Shown here: in pieces, positions 7,502 to 16,072 of the stretch | How the letters are laid out: each line of letters starts with the position of its first letter | Position numbering within the stretch: position 1 is the first letter of the stretch | Assembly (NCBI RefSeq): GCF_051713825.1 | Contig: NZ_JBIOQR010000001.1 | Coordinates: 3,844,001 to 3,908,000 of the forward strand | Direction: 5' to 3' | Length of the DNA: 64,000 nucleotides | From: Enterococcus_K sp051713825 | GTDB taxonomy: Bacteria; Bacillota; Bacilli; Lactobacillales; Enterococcaceae | Notes under the pieces: generated by a model | What the model saw: only the letters and a program-made list of their open reading frames with translations | What the model was told of the DNA's origin: nothing | The model's database searches: none | Program-made: the position numbers and the translations under genes

Positions 7502-9853
7502 TTATTTTAATTTAAGTTTTTGTCCGACATAAATCATATCTGAACTTAATTTATTTAAGGATTTTATTTTATCTACTGACAAACCATGTTTTTTTGCAAT
7601 TGTCCACAAGGTATCGCCACTTTTCACTTGGTACGTATCCGCATTGGTCGTGGTATTATTTGACGCTGCGTTAGATTCCGCTGTATTCGTGTTCGTTGAG
7701 GTTCCACCCGTTTTTGAAATAATCACTTTTTGACCTGGATAGATAAAGTCGTTTTTAATGTTATTCCAGCTTCTAAAGTCGCTCATGCTAATACCGTGAG
7801 TTTTAGAAATTCCCCAGACAGAGTCACCGGATTTAACCGTATAGTACTTACTTTCTGATGAGCTGTTTCCTGTATTCGTATTTGCATTAGAAGAATTGTT
7901 TGAATTATTTGAACTTCCAGTTGAACCAGCATCATTAGATGTACTTGAACCACCTTTAACCACTAGCTTCTGTCCTGGATAAATGAAGTCATTCTTAATG
8001 TTATTCCAACTTCTTAATTGGCTCATAGTAATGCCATATTTATTCGAAATGGCCCAGACAGAGTCACCAGATTTGACGGTATAGGTTTGGCTTGTCCCAG
8101 CTGACGAATTATTCGATGAACTGTTTGATGAACCATTATTAGAAGAACTATTATTCGTATTGTTTGATGAGCTATTCGAATTAGCTGAGCCTTTTTTAAC
8201 CGTTAATTTTTGACCTGGGTAGATAAAGTCATTTTTTATATTGTTCCAGCTTCTTAACTGATCCATAGTAATCCCGTATTTGTTCGAGATGGCCCAGACA
8301 GAATCACCGGATTTGACGGTATAAGTTTGGCTTGTCCCAGACGAATTATTCGACGAATTGTTTGTTGAGCCAGATGAACCACTGTTCGTATTGTTTGAAT
8401 TAGAACCTGAAGCACCTTTTTTAACAATCAACTTTTGACCTGGGTAGATAAAGTCATTTTTTATATTGTTCCAGCTTCTTAATTGGCTCATACTAATGCC
8501 ATATTTGTTTGAAATGGCCCAAATTGAGTCACCAGATTTAACTGTGTAGGTCTGACTCGTGTTCGATGATGAATCGTTTGAAGAACTATTGTTATCATTT
8601 GAAGAACCTGTGTTAGTATTTCCAGATGAGCTATTATTCGAACCAGTAGAAGTCCCTTTTTTAACCACTAATTTTTGACCTGGATAAATAAGATCATTCT
8701 TAATGTTATTCCAGCTTCTTAATTGGCTCATGCTAATGCCATACTTATTAGAGATTGCCCAGACAGAGTCGCCTGATTTAACTGTATAATATTGACTGGC
8801 ACTAGATGAACTATTCCCCGTATTACTGTTACCAGTATTACTATTAGAATTGTTGCCAGATGAGTTATTCGAGTTGCCCGTTGAATTATTACCGGTTCCC
8901 GTTGAAGCTCCCCCATTACTGACTACTAATTTCTGGCCTGGGTAAATAAAATCATTTTTTATATTATTCCAGCTTCTCAATTGATTCATCGTAATTCCGT
9001 ATTTTTGTGAAATAGCCCAAATAGAATCACCTGATTTAACCGTATAATACTGTTTGCCAGCCGTTGATCCCGTATCACCACTGTTTGAACCACCTGTATT
9101 GGTGTTTCCCGTATTTCCAGTATTTCCAGCATTTCCGTTATTCCCGGTATTTCCAGAGTTCCCTGTATTGGCACCCCCACCTGCATTCCCGGATGCTGGC
9201 GTATCGTATTTAGTTAAACCATATGTCGAAATAATTCGATTTAACTTACTCGCATAAGAAGGATCAGTTGCGTAACGACCAGTTAACCAAGCTGTCGCAT
9301 CAAGATAAGAAGAGGTATTACTTTTCCATGTACCTGAATAGTAATAAACACCCGCTTGAAGAGAAACATTTCTTAAGACATAGGCATTATCGGCAAACGA
9401 TTCTGCATACGAAGGATATTTCCGAAACGGCTCTTTTTTACTAACCCATCGTCCATTCAAATATTCCATCGTATCCATATAAACAGTTTGGCCATGATAG
9501 CTTCCCTTAATACCAAATAAATTGTAGTTAGGTGCCGCAGATAACCCACTCGCACCCCAACCACTTTCAACAATCGCTTGGGCAATCATAACGGAGGCGT
9601 ATAGATCATTGGCACTAGCTACAGGTTGTGCATACGTAGCAATTTGAGAAATAAAAGCAGAAGTATTTGTTCGTAAGGCGACTTGGTTGGATTCAGTTGC
9701 GTGCGCTTCTAGTGGGGCAAACAATGGCGCACCGATAGAACAGCTCATCATAGCCGTTCCCATAACTGTCGCGCCCTTTTTCATCTGTTTAAAAGCAAGA
9801 CGCTGTGCTTCAGCCTTGCGTCTATCTTTTCTAGGGATATAGGATTCTTTCAT
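7502..9853 (-). CDS. Autolysin: GH73 glucosaminidase with seven LysM repeats
   Basis: Secreted peptidoglycan hydrolase of 783 residues. The N-terminus is basic, followed by a hydrophobic signal region ending near AHA (about residue 52). A GH73 endo-beta-N-acetylglucosaminidase domain (about 55-215) has the family motifs around AIVESGWGASGLS and NYNLFGIKGSY. Seven LysM domains follow, six of them nearly identical (VKSGDS-W-IS...RSWNNIKND-IYPGQK) and the last more divergent. They are joined by long Ser/Asn/Gly/Thr linkers. The layout matches enterococcal AtlA-type enzymes and E. hirae muramidase-2. I chose the ATG at 9853 because GGAGG lies 7 bases before it; the longer frame starting at 9901 has no such site. 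A WalR-type motif lies about 100 bp upstream. Confidence 0.92.
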   Translation of the reverse strand: MKESYIPRKDRRKAEAQRLAFKQMKKGATVMGTAMMSCSIGAPLFAPLEAHATESNQVALRTNTSAFISQIATYAQPVASANDLYASVMIAQAIVESGWGASGLSAAPNYNLFGIKGSYHGQTVYMDTMEYLNGRWVSKKEPFRKYPSYAESFADNAYVLRNVSLQAGVYYYSGTWKSNTSSYLDATAWLTGRYATDPSYASKLNRIISTYGLTKYDTPASGNAGGGANTGNSGNTGNNGNAGNTGNTGNTNTGGSNSGDTGSTAGKQYYTVKSGDSIWAISQKYGITMNQLRSWNNIKNDFIYPGQKLVVSNGGASTGTGNNSTGNSNNSSGNNSNSNTGNSNTGNSSSSASQYYTVKSGDSVWAISNKYGISMSQLRSWNNIKNDLIYPGQKLVVKKGTSTGSNNSSSGNTNTGSSNDNNSSSNDSSSNTSQTYTVKSGDSIWAISNKYGISMSQLRSWNNIKNDFIYPGQKLIVKKGASGSNSNNTNSGSSGSTNNSSNNSSGTSQTYTVKSGDSVWAISNKYGITMDQLRSWNNIKNDFIYPGQKLTVKKGSANSNSSSNNTNNSSSNNGSSNSSSNNSSAGTSQTYTVKSGDSVWAISNKYGITMSQLRSWNNIKNDFIYPGQKLVVKGGSSTSNDAGSTGSSNNSNNSSNANTNTGNSSSESKYYTVKSGDSVWGISKTHGISMSDFRSWNNIKNDFIYPGQKVIISKTGGTSTNTNTAESNAASNNTTTNADTYQVKSGDTLWTIAKKHGLSVDKIKSLNKLSSDMIYVGQKLKLK

Positions 9854-9953
9854 TTTTTTCCTCCGAGTTTTCTTCCGTTCTAATTTTAAGAGATAATTCA
9901 ATTATAACTTTTCTTTTCTTTTATTAAAAGATTTTTAAGAAATAAAAGTAATT

Positions 9954-9970
9954 TGTAATCTCTCTGTAAA
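9954..9970 (+). promoter_or_regulatory. WalR (YycF/VicR)-type binding site
   Basis: TGTAAT-N5-TGTAAA, a perfect match to the WalR consensus TGT(A/T)A(A/T/C)-N5-TGT(A/T)A(A/T/C). It lies about 100 bp upstream of the GH73-LysM autolysin start. WalRK is the essential two-component system that controls autolysins in Firmicutes. The rest of the 420-bp intergenic region is AT-rich and shows nothing else clear. Confidence 0.6.
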
Positions 9971-10273
9971 CTAAAGAATAACGCTCGTTTTGTATAAATC
10001 AGAAACCTTGTTACACCGGTTGACAACAAAAGTTATTTTATTTGCTTTTCTGATTTCTATTTTTCGTTTATTACAGTGAGGTTACTGTTATTTATTAAAA
10101 GAGAATTTTTATAAAATAAGAAAAATTTTAATCTTGCATTATTGCCGCTTTTTCAAAATCAAAATAAATGATTCAACTAATTTTTCACCACTTACTAGAA
10201 ATTCTCTCCTCTCTTCTTTTTCCAAATGAAAAGTGATGATATAATAGCTTCATTGTATAAATTGGAGGTTTCA

Positions 10274-10924
10274 ATGAAAAATAAACTTTATTATCAATAT
10301 GCTGGTAGTAGCTTGTTACTTATCTTTGTCTTTTTAGGTTATGTTGTGCGTTTCTATCCTTCTTGGTTAAAAGGCTTTGATCAAGCACTGACTTCTCTCG
10401 TTCGCGCACCTTACCCGAACTGGAATTCTTTTTATTTATGGATCACTAAGTTTGGCAATCCCAGCACAATGATTATCTTAACTATTGCCTTTTTATTCGT
10501 TTTGTTAGTCGGAAAACGCTATGCTGAAGCACTTTGGTTAACTCTCAACATCGGCTTGATTGGTGGCGTTGTAAATCCTTTGATTAAATTAGTTTTTGTG
10601 CGCCCACGTCCAACATTGACACACTTGGTTCATGAAACAAGCTACAGTTTTCCTAGCGGGCACTCAAACGGGAGTATGTTACTTTTTGGTACGTTAATCT
10701 TTCTAGTCCCAATAGTTGTTCAAAATAAACAAGTAAGAATCATTCTACAAATCTTACTTGGCCTACTCATCGTAACAATTGGTATCAGTCGAATTTATGC
10801 AGGTGTTCATTTTCCAAGTGACGTCTTAGGTGGCTTTTGTTTGGGACTTTCCTGGTTACTACTGACCTATCCTATTTATGAAGAAAAACGGTTTGTTTGG
10901 CGTTTCAAAAGTAAACAGCAGTAA
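10274..10924 (+). CDS. PAP2-family membrane phosphatase
   Basis: Integral membrane lipid phosphatase of 216 residues. It has the three PAP2 signatures in order: KLVFVRPRP, FPSGHSNGS and SRIYAGVHFPSDVLGG, which carry the catalytic His residues and Asp. About six hydrophobic segments are visible. Likely substrates are undecaprenyl pyrophosphate (carrier-lipid recycling for cell-wall synthesis) or phosphatidylglycerophosphate; sequence alone does not decide. The start is the ATG following TTGGAGG (10261-10267), not the in-frame ATG 48 bases further upstream. It sits 29 bp before the mnmL/mnmM pair and may be cotranscribed with it. Confidence 0.87.
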   Translation: MKNKLYYQYAGSSLLLIFVFLGYVVRFYPSWLKGFDQALTSLVRAPYPNWNSFYLWITKFGNPSTMIILTIAFLFVLLVGKRYAEALWLTLNIGLIGGVVNPLIKLVFVRPRPTLTHLVHETSYSFPSGHSNGSMLLFGTLIFLVPIVVQNKQVRIILQILLGLLIVTIGISRIYAGVHFPSDVLGGFCLGLSWLLLTYPIYEEKRFVWRFKSKQQ

Positions 10925-10953
10925 GTTGATTCAAGAAAGAAGGATATAAACTG

Positions 10954-11913
10954 ATGAACTTTCCTTATTCAGAAGATGGCACCAAACGTTACCACTCATG
11001 GAACTATGCTTTGCGCGAAGAATTTGGTGGCAAAATATTCAAGGTTCCTGTAGATGGTGGGTTTGATTGTCCAAACAGAGATGGTACGGTCGCACATGGT
11101 GGCTGTACCTTTTGCAGTGTTTCTGGTTCTGGTGATATGATCGTCGCCCCTGAAGAACCTTTACCGATTCAGTTTCAAAAAGAGATAGATGAAATGCATA
11201 AAAAATGGCCGAATGTGCAACAATATATTGTGTATTTCCAAAACTTTACCAATACACACGCACCTGTTGAAGTCATACGGGAACGTTTTGAACAAGTAGT
11301 TAATTTACCCGGTGTCGTAGGTATTTCTATAGGGACACGTCCCGACTGTTTACCCGATGAAGTCGTCGATTACCTAGCTGAGCTGAACCAACGTTACTAT
11401 TTGTGGGTGGAGTTAGGCCTACAGTCAACCTACGAACAAACCAGTGACTTGATTAACCGAGCCCATGATTATCAAACCTATTTAGACGGTGTCAGCAAAC
11501 TAAGAAAACATAATATCCGTATCTGTACCCACTTAATCAATGGCTTACCTGGAGAAACTATCGAAATGATGCGTGAAAATGTCAAACGAACAATTCTAGA
11601 TTCTGATATTCAAGGAATCAAACTTCACCTACTTCATTTAATGACCAATACGCGGATGCTAAGAGATTATCAGGAAGGACGACTTCAATTAATGTCTCGA
11701 GAAGACTATGTATCTGTCATTTGCGACCAGCTAGAAATGATTCCTAAAGAAATCATTATTCACCGCTTAACTGGAGATGCACCTTGGGACTCGTTGGTTG
11801 GGCCGATGTGGAGCTTGAAAAAATGGGAAGTTTTAAATGCCATTGATGCAGAATTAATTCGAAGAGACTCCTACCAAGGAAAATTTGATGTACGACAAAA
11901 GGAGCGGGTCTAA
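10954..11913 (+). CDS. ytqA: Radical SAM protein, TIGR01212/YtqA family (MnmL-type)
   Basis: Radical SAM enzyme of 319 residues. The iron-sulfur ligands appear in the family-specific arrangement CPNRDG...GGCTFC (about 32-50). The motif GTRPDC and the rest of the barrel follow, including THLINGLPGET. It overlaps the following methyltransferase gene by one base (TAATG). The same pair, ytqA-ytqB, occurs in Bacillus. There the products have been linked to conversion of the wobble modification cmnm5U to mnm5U, bypassing MnmC, with YtqB (MnmM) as the methyltransferase. The start has an AAGAAAGAAGG region before the ATG. The family is certain; the exact reaction is transferred from that knowledge. 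Confidence 0.85.
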   Translation: MNFPYSEDGTKRYHSWNYALREEFGGKIFKVPVDGGFDCPNRDGTVAHGGCTFCSVSGSGDMIVAPEEPLPIQFQKEIDEMHKKWPNVQQYIVYFQNFTNTHAPVEVIRERFEQVVNLPGVVGISIGTRPDCLPDEVVDYLAELNQRYYLWVELGLQSTYEQTSDLINRAHDYQTYLDGVSKLRKHNIRICTHLINGLPGETIEMMRENVKRTILDSDIQGIKLHLLHLMTNTRMLRDYQEGRLQLMSREDYVSVICDQLEMIPKEIIIHRLTGDAPWDSLVGPMWSLKKWEVLNAIDAELIRRDSYQGKFDVRQKERV

Positions 11914-12482
11914 TGTTGCAAACTGCCTTACATTACAGCCATACCTTACTAAAAGAAATCCTTCAACCAGGAGACATTGCCGTTGATGCAACCATGGGTA
12001 ACGGCTTTGACACCTTATTTATGGCAGAGCTAGTAGGAAAAACTGGACACGTCTATAGCTTTGACGTTCAAGAACAAGCCCTGAACACAACGCAAGAAAA
12101 ATTGCTGGAAGCAGACTTATCTACTCGTGCCCACCTTTACCTACAAGGGCACGAAACAATAGGTATGATTTTACCTAGGGAAACACCCATAAAGGCTGCT
12201 GTTTTCAATCTAGGTTACCTACCTAAAAGTGATAAATCGATCATTACTTTGCCCACCACGACCAAGATAGCTATGGACGAAATTCTCCTTCGTTTGGCCC
12301 CAAGAGGACGCTTGATTTTGGTCGCCTACTATGGTCACGTTGGCGGCGTGGAAGAACTAACTATGGTCAGAGACTACTGTGAAAGATTACCACAAGAACA
12401 ATTCAGTGTCTTAAACTACCAATTTATCAATCAAAAAAATCAACCACCCATCCTTTTTTGTATCGAGAGAAAAAAGAACTAA
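11913..12482 (+). CDS. mnmM: tRNA wobble-uridine methyltransferase, YtqB/MnmM family
   Basis: Class I SAM-dependent methyltransferase of 189 residues. The SAM-binding motif is AVDATMGNGFDTLFMA (about 23-38), an acidic residue ends the second strand (SFDVQEQAL), and the family motif NLGYLPKSDK is present. YtqB homologues methylate nm5(s2)U at position 34 of tRNA to mnm5(s2)U; older annotations call it an rRNA methylase. It is translationally coupled to ytqA. Targets would include the Lys(UUU), Glu(UUC) and other split-box tRNAs encoded at 28-30 kb. Confidence 0.83.
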   Translation: MLQTALHYSHTLLKEILQPGDIAVDATMGNGFDTLFMAELVGKTGHVYSFDVQEQALNTTQEKLLEADLSTRAHLYLQGHETIGMILPRETPIKAAVFNLGYLPKSDKSIITLPTTTKIAMDEILLRLAPRGRLILVAYYGHVGGVEELTMVRDYCERLPQEQFSVLNYQFINQKNQPPILFCIERKKN

Positions 12483-12486
12483 ACAT

Positions 12487-12520
12487 AAAATCCAACACCT
12501 GAAAAAAAGGCGTTGGATTT
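12487..12520 (+). terminator. Terminator after mnmM
   Basis: Stem TCCAACACC/GGCGTTGGA (one mismatch) with an A-rich loop, followed by TTTTTTG. Confidence 0.8.
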
Positions 12521-12560
12521 TTTGAAGTTTGTTTAACTAATGCTCGTTTAATTTTTCTAT

Positions 12561-12730
12561 CTATAATAGATATTTTAAAACCAAGGCCGAAATAAAAATG
12601 ACTAAGGTAATAATCAAATAAACTCGACTTCCTGCTCGAATTTTATCTGACTCCAAATCTGTCCCTTTAATTGTTCCTGCTTCAATTGATACTCCTTCCT
12701 CTTCTCTTTTAGCATTTGACTAATTTCCAT
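12561..12730 (-). pseudogene. Remnant of an XRE-type regulator with C-terminal membrane segment
   Basis: The frame from ATG 12730 begins MEISQMLKEKRKEYQLKQEQL, a typical start of an XRE helix-turn-helix domain. It then loses the rest of the domain. In a second frame the sequence resumes as KGTDLESDKIRAGSRVY followed by a hydrophobic helix LIITLVIFISALVLKYLL and a stop at 12561-12563. The gene appears to be an internally deleted and frameshifted HTH-plus-transmembrane protein. Between it and the IS66 end (12735-12894) I see only a 47-codon open stretch without recognisable similarity. Confidence 0.6.
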
Positions 12731-12977
12731 TTATCTTCACCTACAATCTACTATTTTCACTACCTACTTCTCAATCCAATATATGGCACTCTATCGAAAA
12801 AGTCGATAGCAAATCATTGCTCCTATTGATTAAACAGGCTTTCTTCCGCTCCGCCTCATCAGATACAAAACAAAGTCTTCCCCTTTGTTTTACCGTAAGT
12901 GCCTAATAACTAGGTATCTATAATCAAGCGACACCTCCGGGTATACTTGGCTTATCAAGTAAATTGGAGGTGTTTGT

Positions 12978-13160
12978 TTGACCAAGACAAACGAAATTGT
13001 ACCCATTCAGATTCATACACAGCCAGACCAGAAACAAAATCAGAAAGTAGTGAGTGCGAAGCTAGCTGCACGAATAAAAAGAAAAGATGGCTCTGAGATA
13101 CATCTATATAATGGTATCAGTAGTTATATTCTTGCCGCAGTGCTTAGGGAGTTGAGATGA
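12978..13160 (+). CDS. tnpA: IS66 accessory protein TnpA
   Basis: 60-residue first product of the IS66 element, with the end ISSYILAAVLREL recognisable from IS66 accessory proteins. A GGAGG sits before the coding start region (GGAGGTGTTTGTTTG); the first codon read is TTG at 12978. Its precise role is unknown, but IS66 transposition needs TnpA and TnpB in addition to TnpC. Its stop is followed at once by the tnpB start. Confidence 0.8.
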   Translation: MTKTNEIVPIQIHTQPDQKQNQKVVSAKLAARIKRKDGSEIHLYNGISSYILAAVLRELR

Positions 13161-13161
13161 C

Positions 13162-13515
13162 GTGCTTCTTGATTTCACTAAAGTAAAGAACTTGTATATC
13201 GTCACTGGGAAAACAGACCTTCGTCGTGGAATTGACGGATTGGCGAGTCTCATCCAACAAGAGTACGAGCTAGATGTTTATTCAGATGCCCTCTTCCTTT
13301 TTTGCGGTAATCGATGTGATCGTTTCAAAATTTTGTATTGGGATGGTGACGGCTTCCTCTTATGTTATAAAAGGATTCAAGATGGCCGACTCAAGTGGCC
13401 TAGAAAAAAAGAAGAGGTTCGACAACTAACTAGTCAACAAATTCGTTGGTTATTTGAAGGGTTGGACATCGATCAACCCAGGGCGATAAAGCCAGGGAAA
13501 AGAGGCCAATTCTAA
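13162..13515 (+). CDS. tnpB: IS66 accessory protein TnpB (Orf2)
   Basis: 117-residue IS66 Orf2-like protein. Family motifs are visible: TGKTDLRRGIDGLA, FCGNRCDRFKILYWDGDGF and RLKWPRK. It starts with GTG one base after the tnpA stop, suggesting coupled translation. It is required along with TnpC for transposition of IS66 elements; its biochemical role is unclear. Confidence 0.9.
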   Translation: MLLDFTKVKNLYIVTGKTDLRRGIDGLASLIQQEYELDVYSDALFLFCGNRCDRFKILYWDGDGFLLCYKRIQDGRLKWPRKKEEVRQLTSQQIRWLFEGLDIDQPRAIKPGKRGQF

Positions 13516-13626
13516 TAGATAAAAACCGTAATAAACATTGATTTAATGCGGTTTTTATCTGTTTTTTTGTTCTGAAAAATGGTATAATAAAGGGAAGAAA
13601 AATAGATAGAATGGTGGTGGATTTTT

Positions 13627-15234
13627 TTGGATATATCGACAGATGTAAGTTCAACAAATAACGTTGAGATTGATGTAAATGTCTTACTTGAACTTTTAAA
13701 AAATCAGACTGAAACGATTGATTCTCTAAAGAAAACCAACCAAGCATTAACCACCGAAATTCAACTACTGAATGAAAAACTCAACTACTTTATGAATCGC
13801 CAATTCGGGCGCTCAAAGGAAACTATTTCCTCAGATGTTAGTGGTCAATTAAATTTATTCACAGAGGAACTCGAAGAGGCCTCTATATTTACCGTACCCA
13901 AAGAAGAAAAACCGGCCCCTGAAAAAAAGTCTAAAAGGAAGAGTGGCCAAAAAGCTGAGAAAATCGCGCACCTTCCTTTAACTGAAATACACCATGAACT
14001 TCCACAAGAAGAACGTTCTTGTGAACATTGTGGTACTCAAATGATTGATATCGGTACAACAAAATTACGTGAAGAGGTCCGATTCCATCAAGCAATGTTG
14101 GATCGATTGGCTCACATTCAACACACTTATTGTTGTAAGGCATGTGAAAAGGCAGATGTTTCTTCCTATAAGAAGGCACCTGTTCCTAAACCAGTCGTCC
14201 CAAATAGTTTAGGCTCAAACAGTATTATTGCGGAAACAATCCGTCTAAAATTCGGTCAAAAAAGTCCAGCGAATCGCCAAGAAATTTATTGGCGAGAAAC
14301 ACTCGGACTCGATATCTCACGCGATAATATGACAAACTGGCATATCAAAGCTTGTCATCATGCGTTAGATCCGGTTGCCGAACGATTCAAACATTATTTG
14401 AATCAAGAAGAGATTCTTCATGCAGACGAGACGAGCTATCAAGTGATTCAGAGTAAAAAAGCAAAAACCTATTACTGGCTCTTCTCAACCGGGAAACATA
14501 GTGCACAGCCTATTGCCTATTACCATCATGCAGAGTCTAAATCTGGGACAGTACCGAAAGAGTTTTTGTCTGACTTTAAGGGGTATCTTCATTGTGATGG
14601 CTATGCAGGGTATAATTATGTAACGGATGTGAAGCTCGTCTATTGCCTTGCGCACGCACGTCGAAAGTTTTTTGAAGCCATCCCCAAAAATAGTAAGGCG
14701 AAACAAACACCAGCAGTTGTCGCCGTGAAGATGCTTGACATCTGGTTCGAGCTAGAACGCAAATGGAAGGAAGTCACCATTGAGGAACGTTTTGATAAGC
14801 GTCAAGGTTATCTGAAGCCATTGGTGAACAACTTTTATGAATGGCTAGATACGTTCGTTGCGGTCCCAAAATCGAAGCTAGAGAATGCCGTTGAGTATGT
14901 ACGGAAGATACGAAGCGGATTTGAGCGAATCTTTGAGGATGGACGATTGGAATTAAGTAATAATTTGGCCGAGCGTCATATAAAAGAGCTGGTGATTGGG
15001 CGAAAAAATTACATGCATTCCTGTAGCTTGGAAGGCGCACGAACATCAGGCGTTATTTTGAGTATCTATCGAACGGCAGTAGCCAATGGTCTCGACCCGA
15101 TTCGATATATAGAATTCCTATTTGATCGAGTACCAAATATGGAAACTCAATCAGATGAAGGGTTGGACGCCTTACTTCCCTGGAAACCAGATGTTCAAGC
15201 ATTATGTAGAACTACTTATAAACAGACCAAATAA
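13627..15234 (+). CDS. tnpC: IS66 transposase TnpC
   Basis: 535-residue DDE transposase, full length for the family. Seen in order: an N-terminal coiled coil (about 15-60), a zinc-ribbon-like segment (CEHCG...CCKAC), the catalytic core with HADETSYQV (first Asp), YLHCDGYAGY (second Asp) and ELSNNLAERHIKELVIGRKN (Glu), and the C-terminal IS66 element (SIYRTAVANGLDPIRYIEFL). The start codon is TTG after GGTGGTGG. There is no frameshift, so the element looks active. Confidence 0.95.
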   Translation: MDISTDVSSTNNVEIDVNVLLELLKNQTETIDSLKKTNQALTTEIQLLNEKLNYFMNRQFGRSKETISSDVSGQLNLFTEELEEASIFTVPKEEKPAPEKKSKRKSGQKAEKIAHLPLTEIHHELPQEERSCEHCGTQMIDIGTTKLREEVRFHQAMLDRLAHIQHTYCCKACEKADVSSYKKAPVPKPVVPNSLGSNSIIAETIRLKFGQKSPANRQEIYWRETLGLDISRDNMTNWHIKACHHALDPVAERFKHYLNQEEILHADETSYQVIQSKKAKTYYWLFSTGKHSAQPIAYYHHAESKSGTVPKEFLSDFKGYLHCDGYAGYNYVTDVKLVYCLAHARRKFFEAIPKNSKAKQTPAVVAVKMLDIWFELERKWKEVTIEERFDKRQGYLKPLVNNFYEWLDTFVAVPKSKLENAVEYVRKIRSGFERIFEDGRLELSNNLAERHIKELVIGRKNYMHSCSLEGARTSGVILSIYRTAVANGLDPIRYIEFLFDRVPNMETQSDEGLDALLPWKPDVQALCRTTYKQTK

Positions 15235-15432
15235 CCTAAGCTTAGTATAAGGCTTGGGCTATTTGGCGTGTAGGTACTATTTTATTAGGCACTTACGTTT
15301 TACCTAGGTATTTCTAGGTACTCATAAAATCATTACCTGCTTAAGGGGACTGATGATAGTTTTGAAATAATCTGGAAAATACAATTCTCTAAAACTAACA
15401 TTTTGTTTTCCCCCCCTCAACTATTTTGCAAC

Positions 15433-15467
15433 AAAAAGGAGCACCCCTTCACTGAAGGTTTACTCCA
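15433..15467 (-). terminator. Terminator of the secreted-protein/ABC cassette
   Basis: Minus-strand hairpin GGAG..CCTTCA/TGAAGG..CTCC followed by TTTTTG, downstream of the last cassette gene. Between the IS66 end and 15545 I see nothing else. Confidence 0.6.
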
Positions 15468-15544
15468 TTCTCTACACTTAACTAATCTAATTTCCATCGC
15501 CTGCGTTTAAACTAATTATCATTATCTATTTTAAATAGCGTCAG

Positions 15545-16072
15545 CTACTCTCTAAGCAAGAGCTGGTACTTTGCAAAATGTGTTCCTTCTGGATATAAGA
15601 AACTAAAATAAACCGGCTTATTTTCGTAATTTATAAACTCTTGATTTTTTGAGAAATTAATCTTGATGTTCAGCTCTTTTGGTAGTGTCAGCTTGTCCCA
15701 ATCTATAGACGTTCCATCCGAATTTTTCACATAAAAAGCAGAAACTCGATCACGATAAGGTACGTCTAACCACATATTTTCATAAAAATAAAGACTATCT
15801 TTTTTGAATCCATATGAATTTGGTTCAAGCAATTTGACTGTAAGTGATAACTCCGCATAAAATGTATTATTTTTCACCCAAGTCTTTTTGTCTTTAACTG
15901 TAAATTGAATTTTATCTGTTTTTACGGTTTCTTTTTCTTGAATAGGGACCACCGTCACCAATGCTTGTGTCTGATACTCTTTATTAAGAGCTGAATATCT
16001 CCAACCTCCAACAAAGAGAATAAGCATAAGGAAGGTGAAAATGACAAAATAACGAGCGCGTTTATTCTTCAC
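15545..16072 (-). CDS. Membrane-anchored extracellular protein of unknown function (cassette gene 6)
   Basis: 175 residues, not recognised. An N-terminal basic stretch and one membrane helix (about 8-25, FVIFTFLMLILFVGGW) precede an extracellular domain rich in alternating hydrophobic/polar residues. That pattern suggests an all-beta fold. There are no cysteines, so it is not a lipoprotein. The start overlaps the ATPase gene by 11 bp, so it is translated with the transporter. By position it could be an immunity, chaperone or accessory component for the secreted protein at the head of the operon; this is inference. Confidence 0.7.
   Translation of the reverse strand: MKNKRARYFVIFTFLMLILFVGGWRYSALNKEYQTQALVTVVPIQEKETVKTDKIQFTVKDKKTWVKNNTFYAELSLTVKLLEPNSYGFKKDSLYFYENMWLDVPYRDRVSAFYVKNSDGTSIDWDKLTLPKELNIKINFSKNQEFINYENKPVYFSFLYPEGTHFAKYQLLLRE

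Larger units (their letters stand above)
12895..15296 (+). mobile_element. Complete IS66-family insertion sequence
   Basis: The element is 2402 bp. Terminal inverted repeats begin GTAAGTGCCTAATAA at both ends (12895 onward and complement ending 15296). It is flanked by an 8-bp direct repeat GTTTTACC (12887-12894 and 15297-15304), the target duplication size usual for IS66. Inside are three genes in the standard order tnpA-tnpB-tnpC, all intact. The perfect target duplication suggests a recent insertion. It appears to have landed in intergenic or already decayed DNA. Confidence 0.95.

Noticed and set aside
7618..9060. Direct DNA repeats with spacers resembling a repeat array
   Set aside because: They lie in frame within one gene and encode LysM domains.
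12735..12894. Gene interrupted by the IS66 insertion
   Set aside because: Rejoining the flanks at the 8-bp duplication leaves stop codons close to the junction; no continuous frame with recognisable sequence appears.
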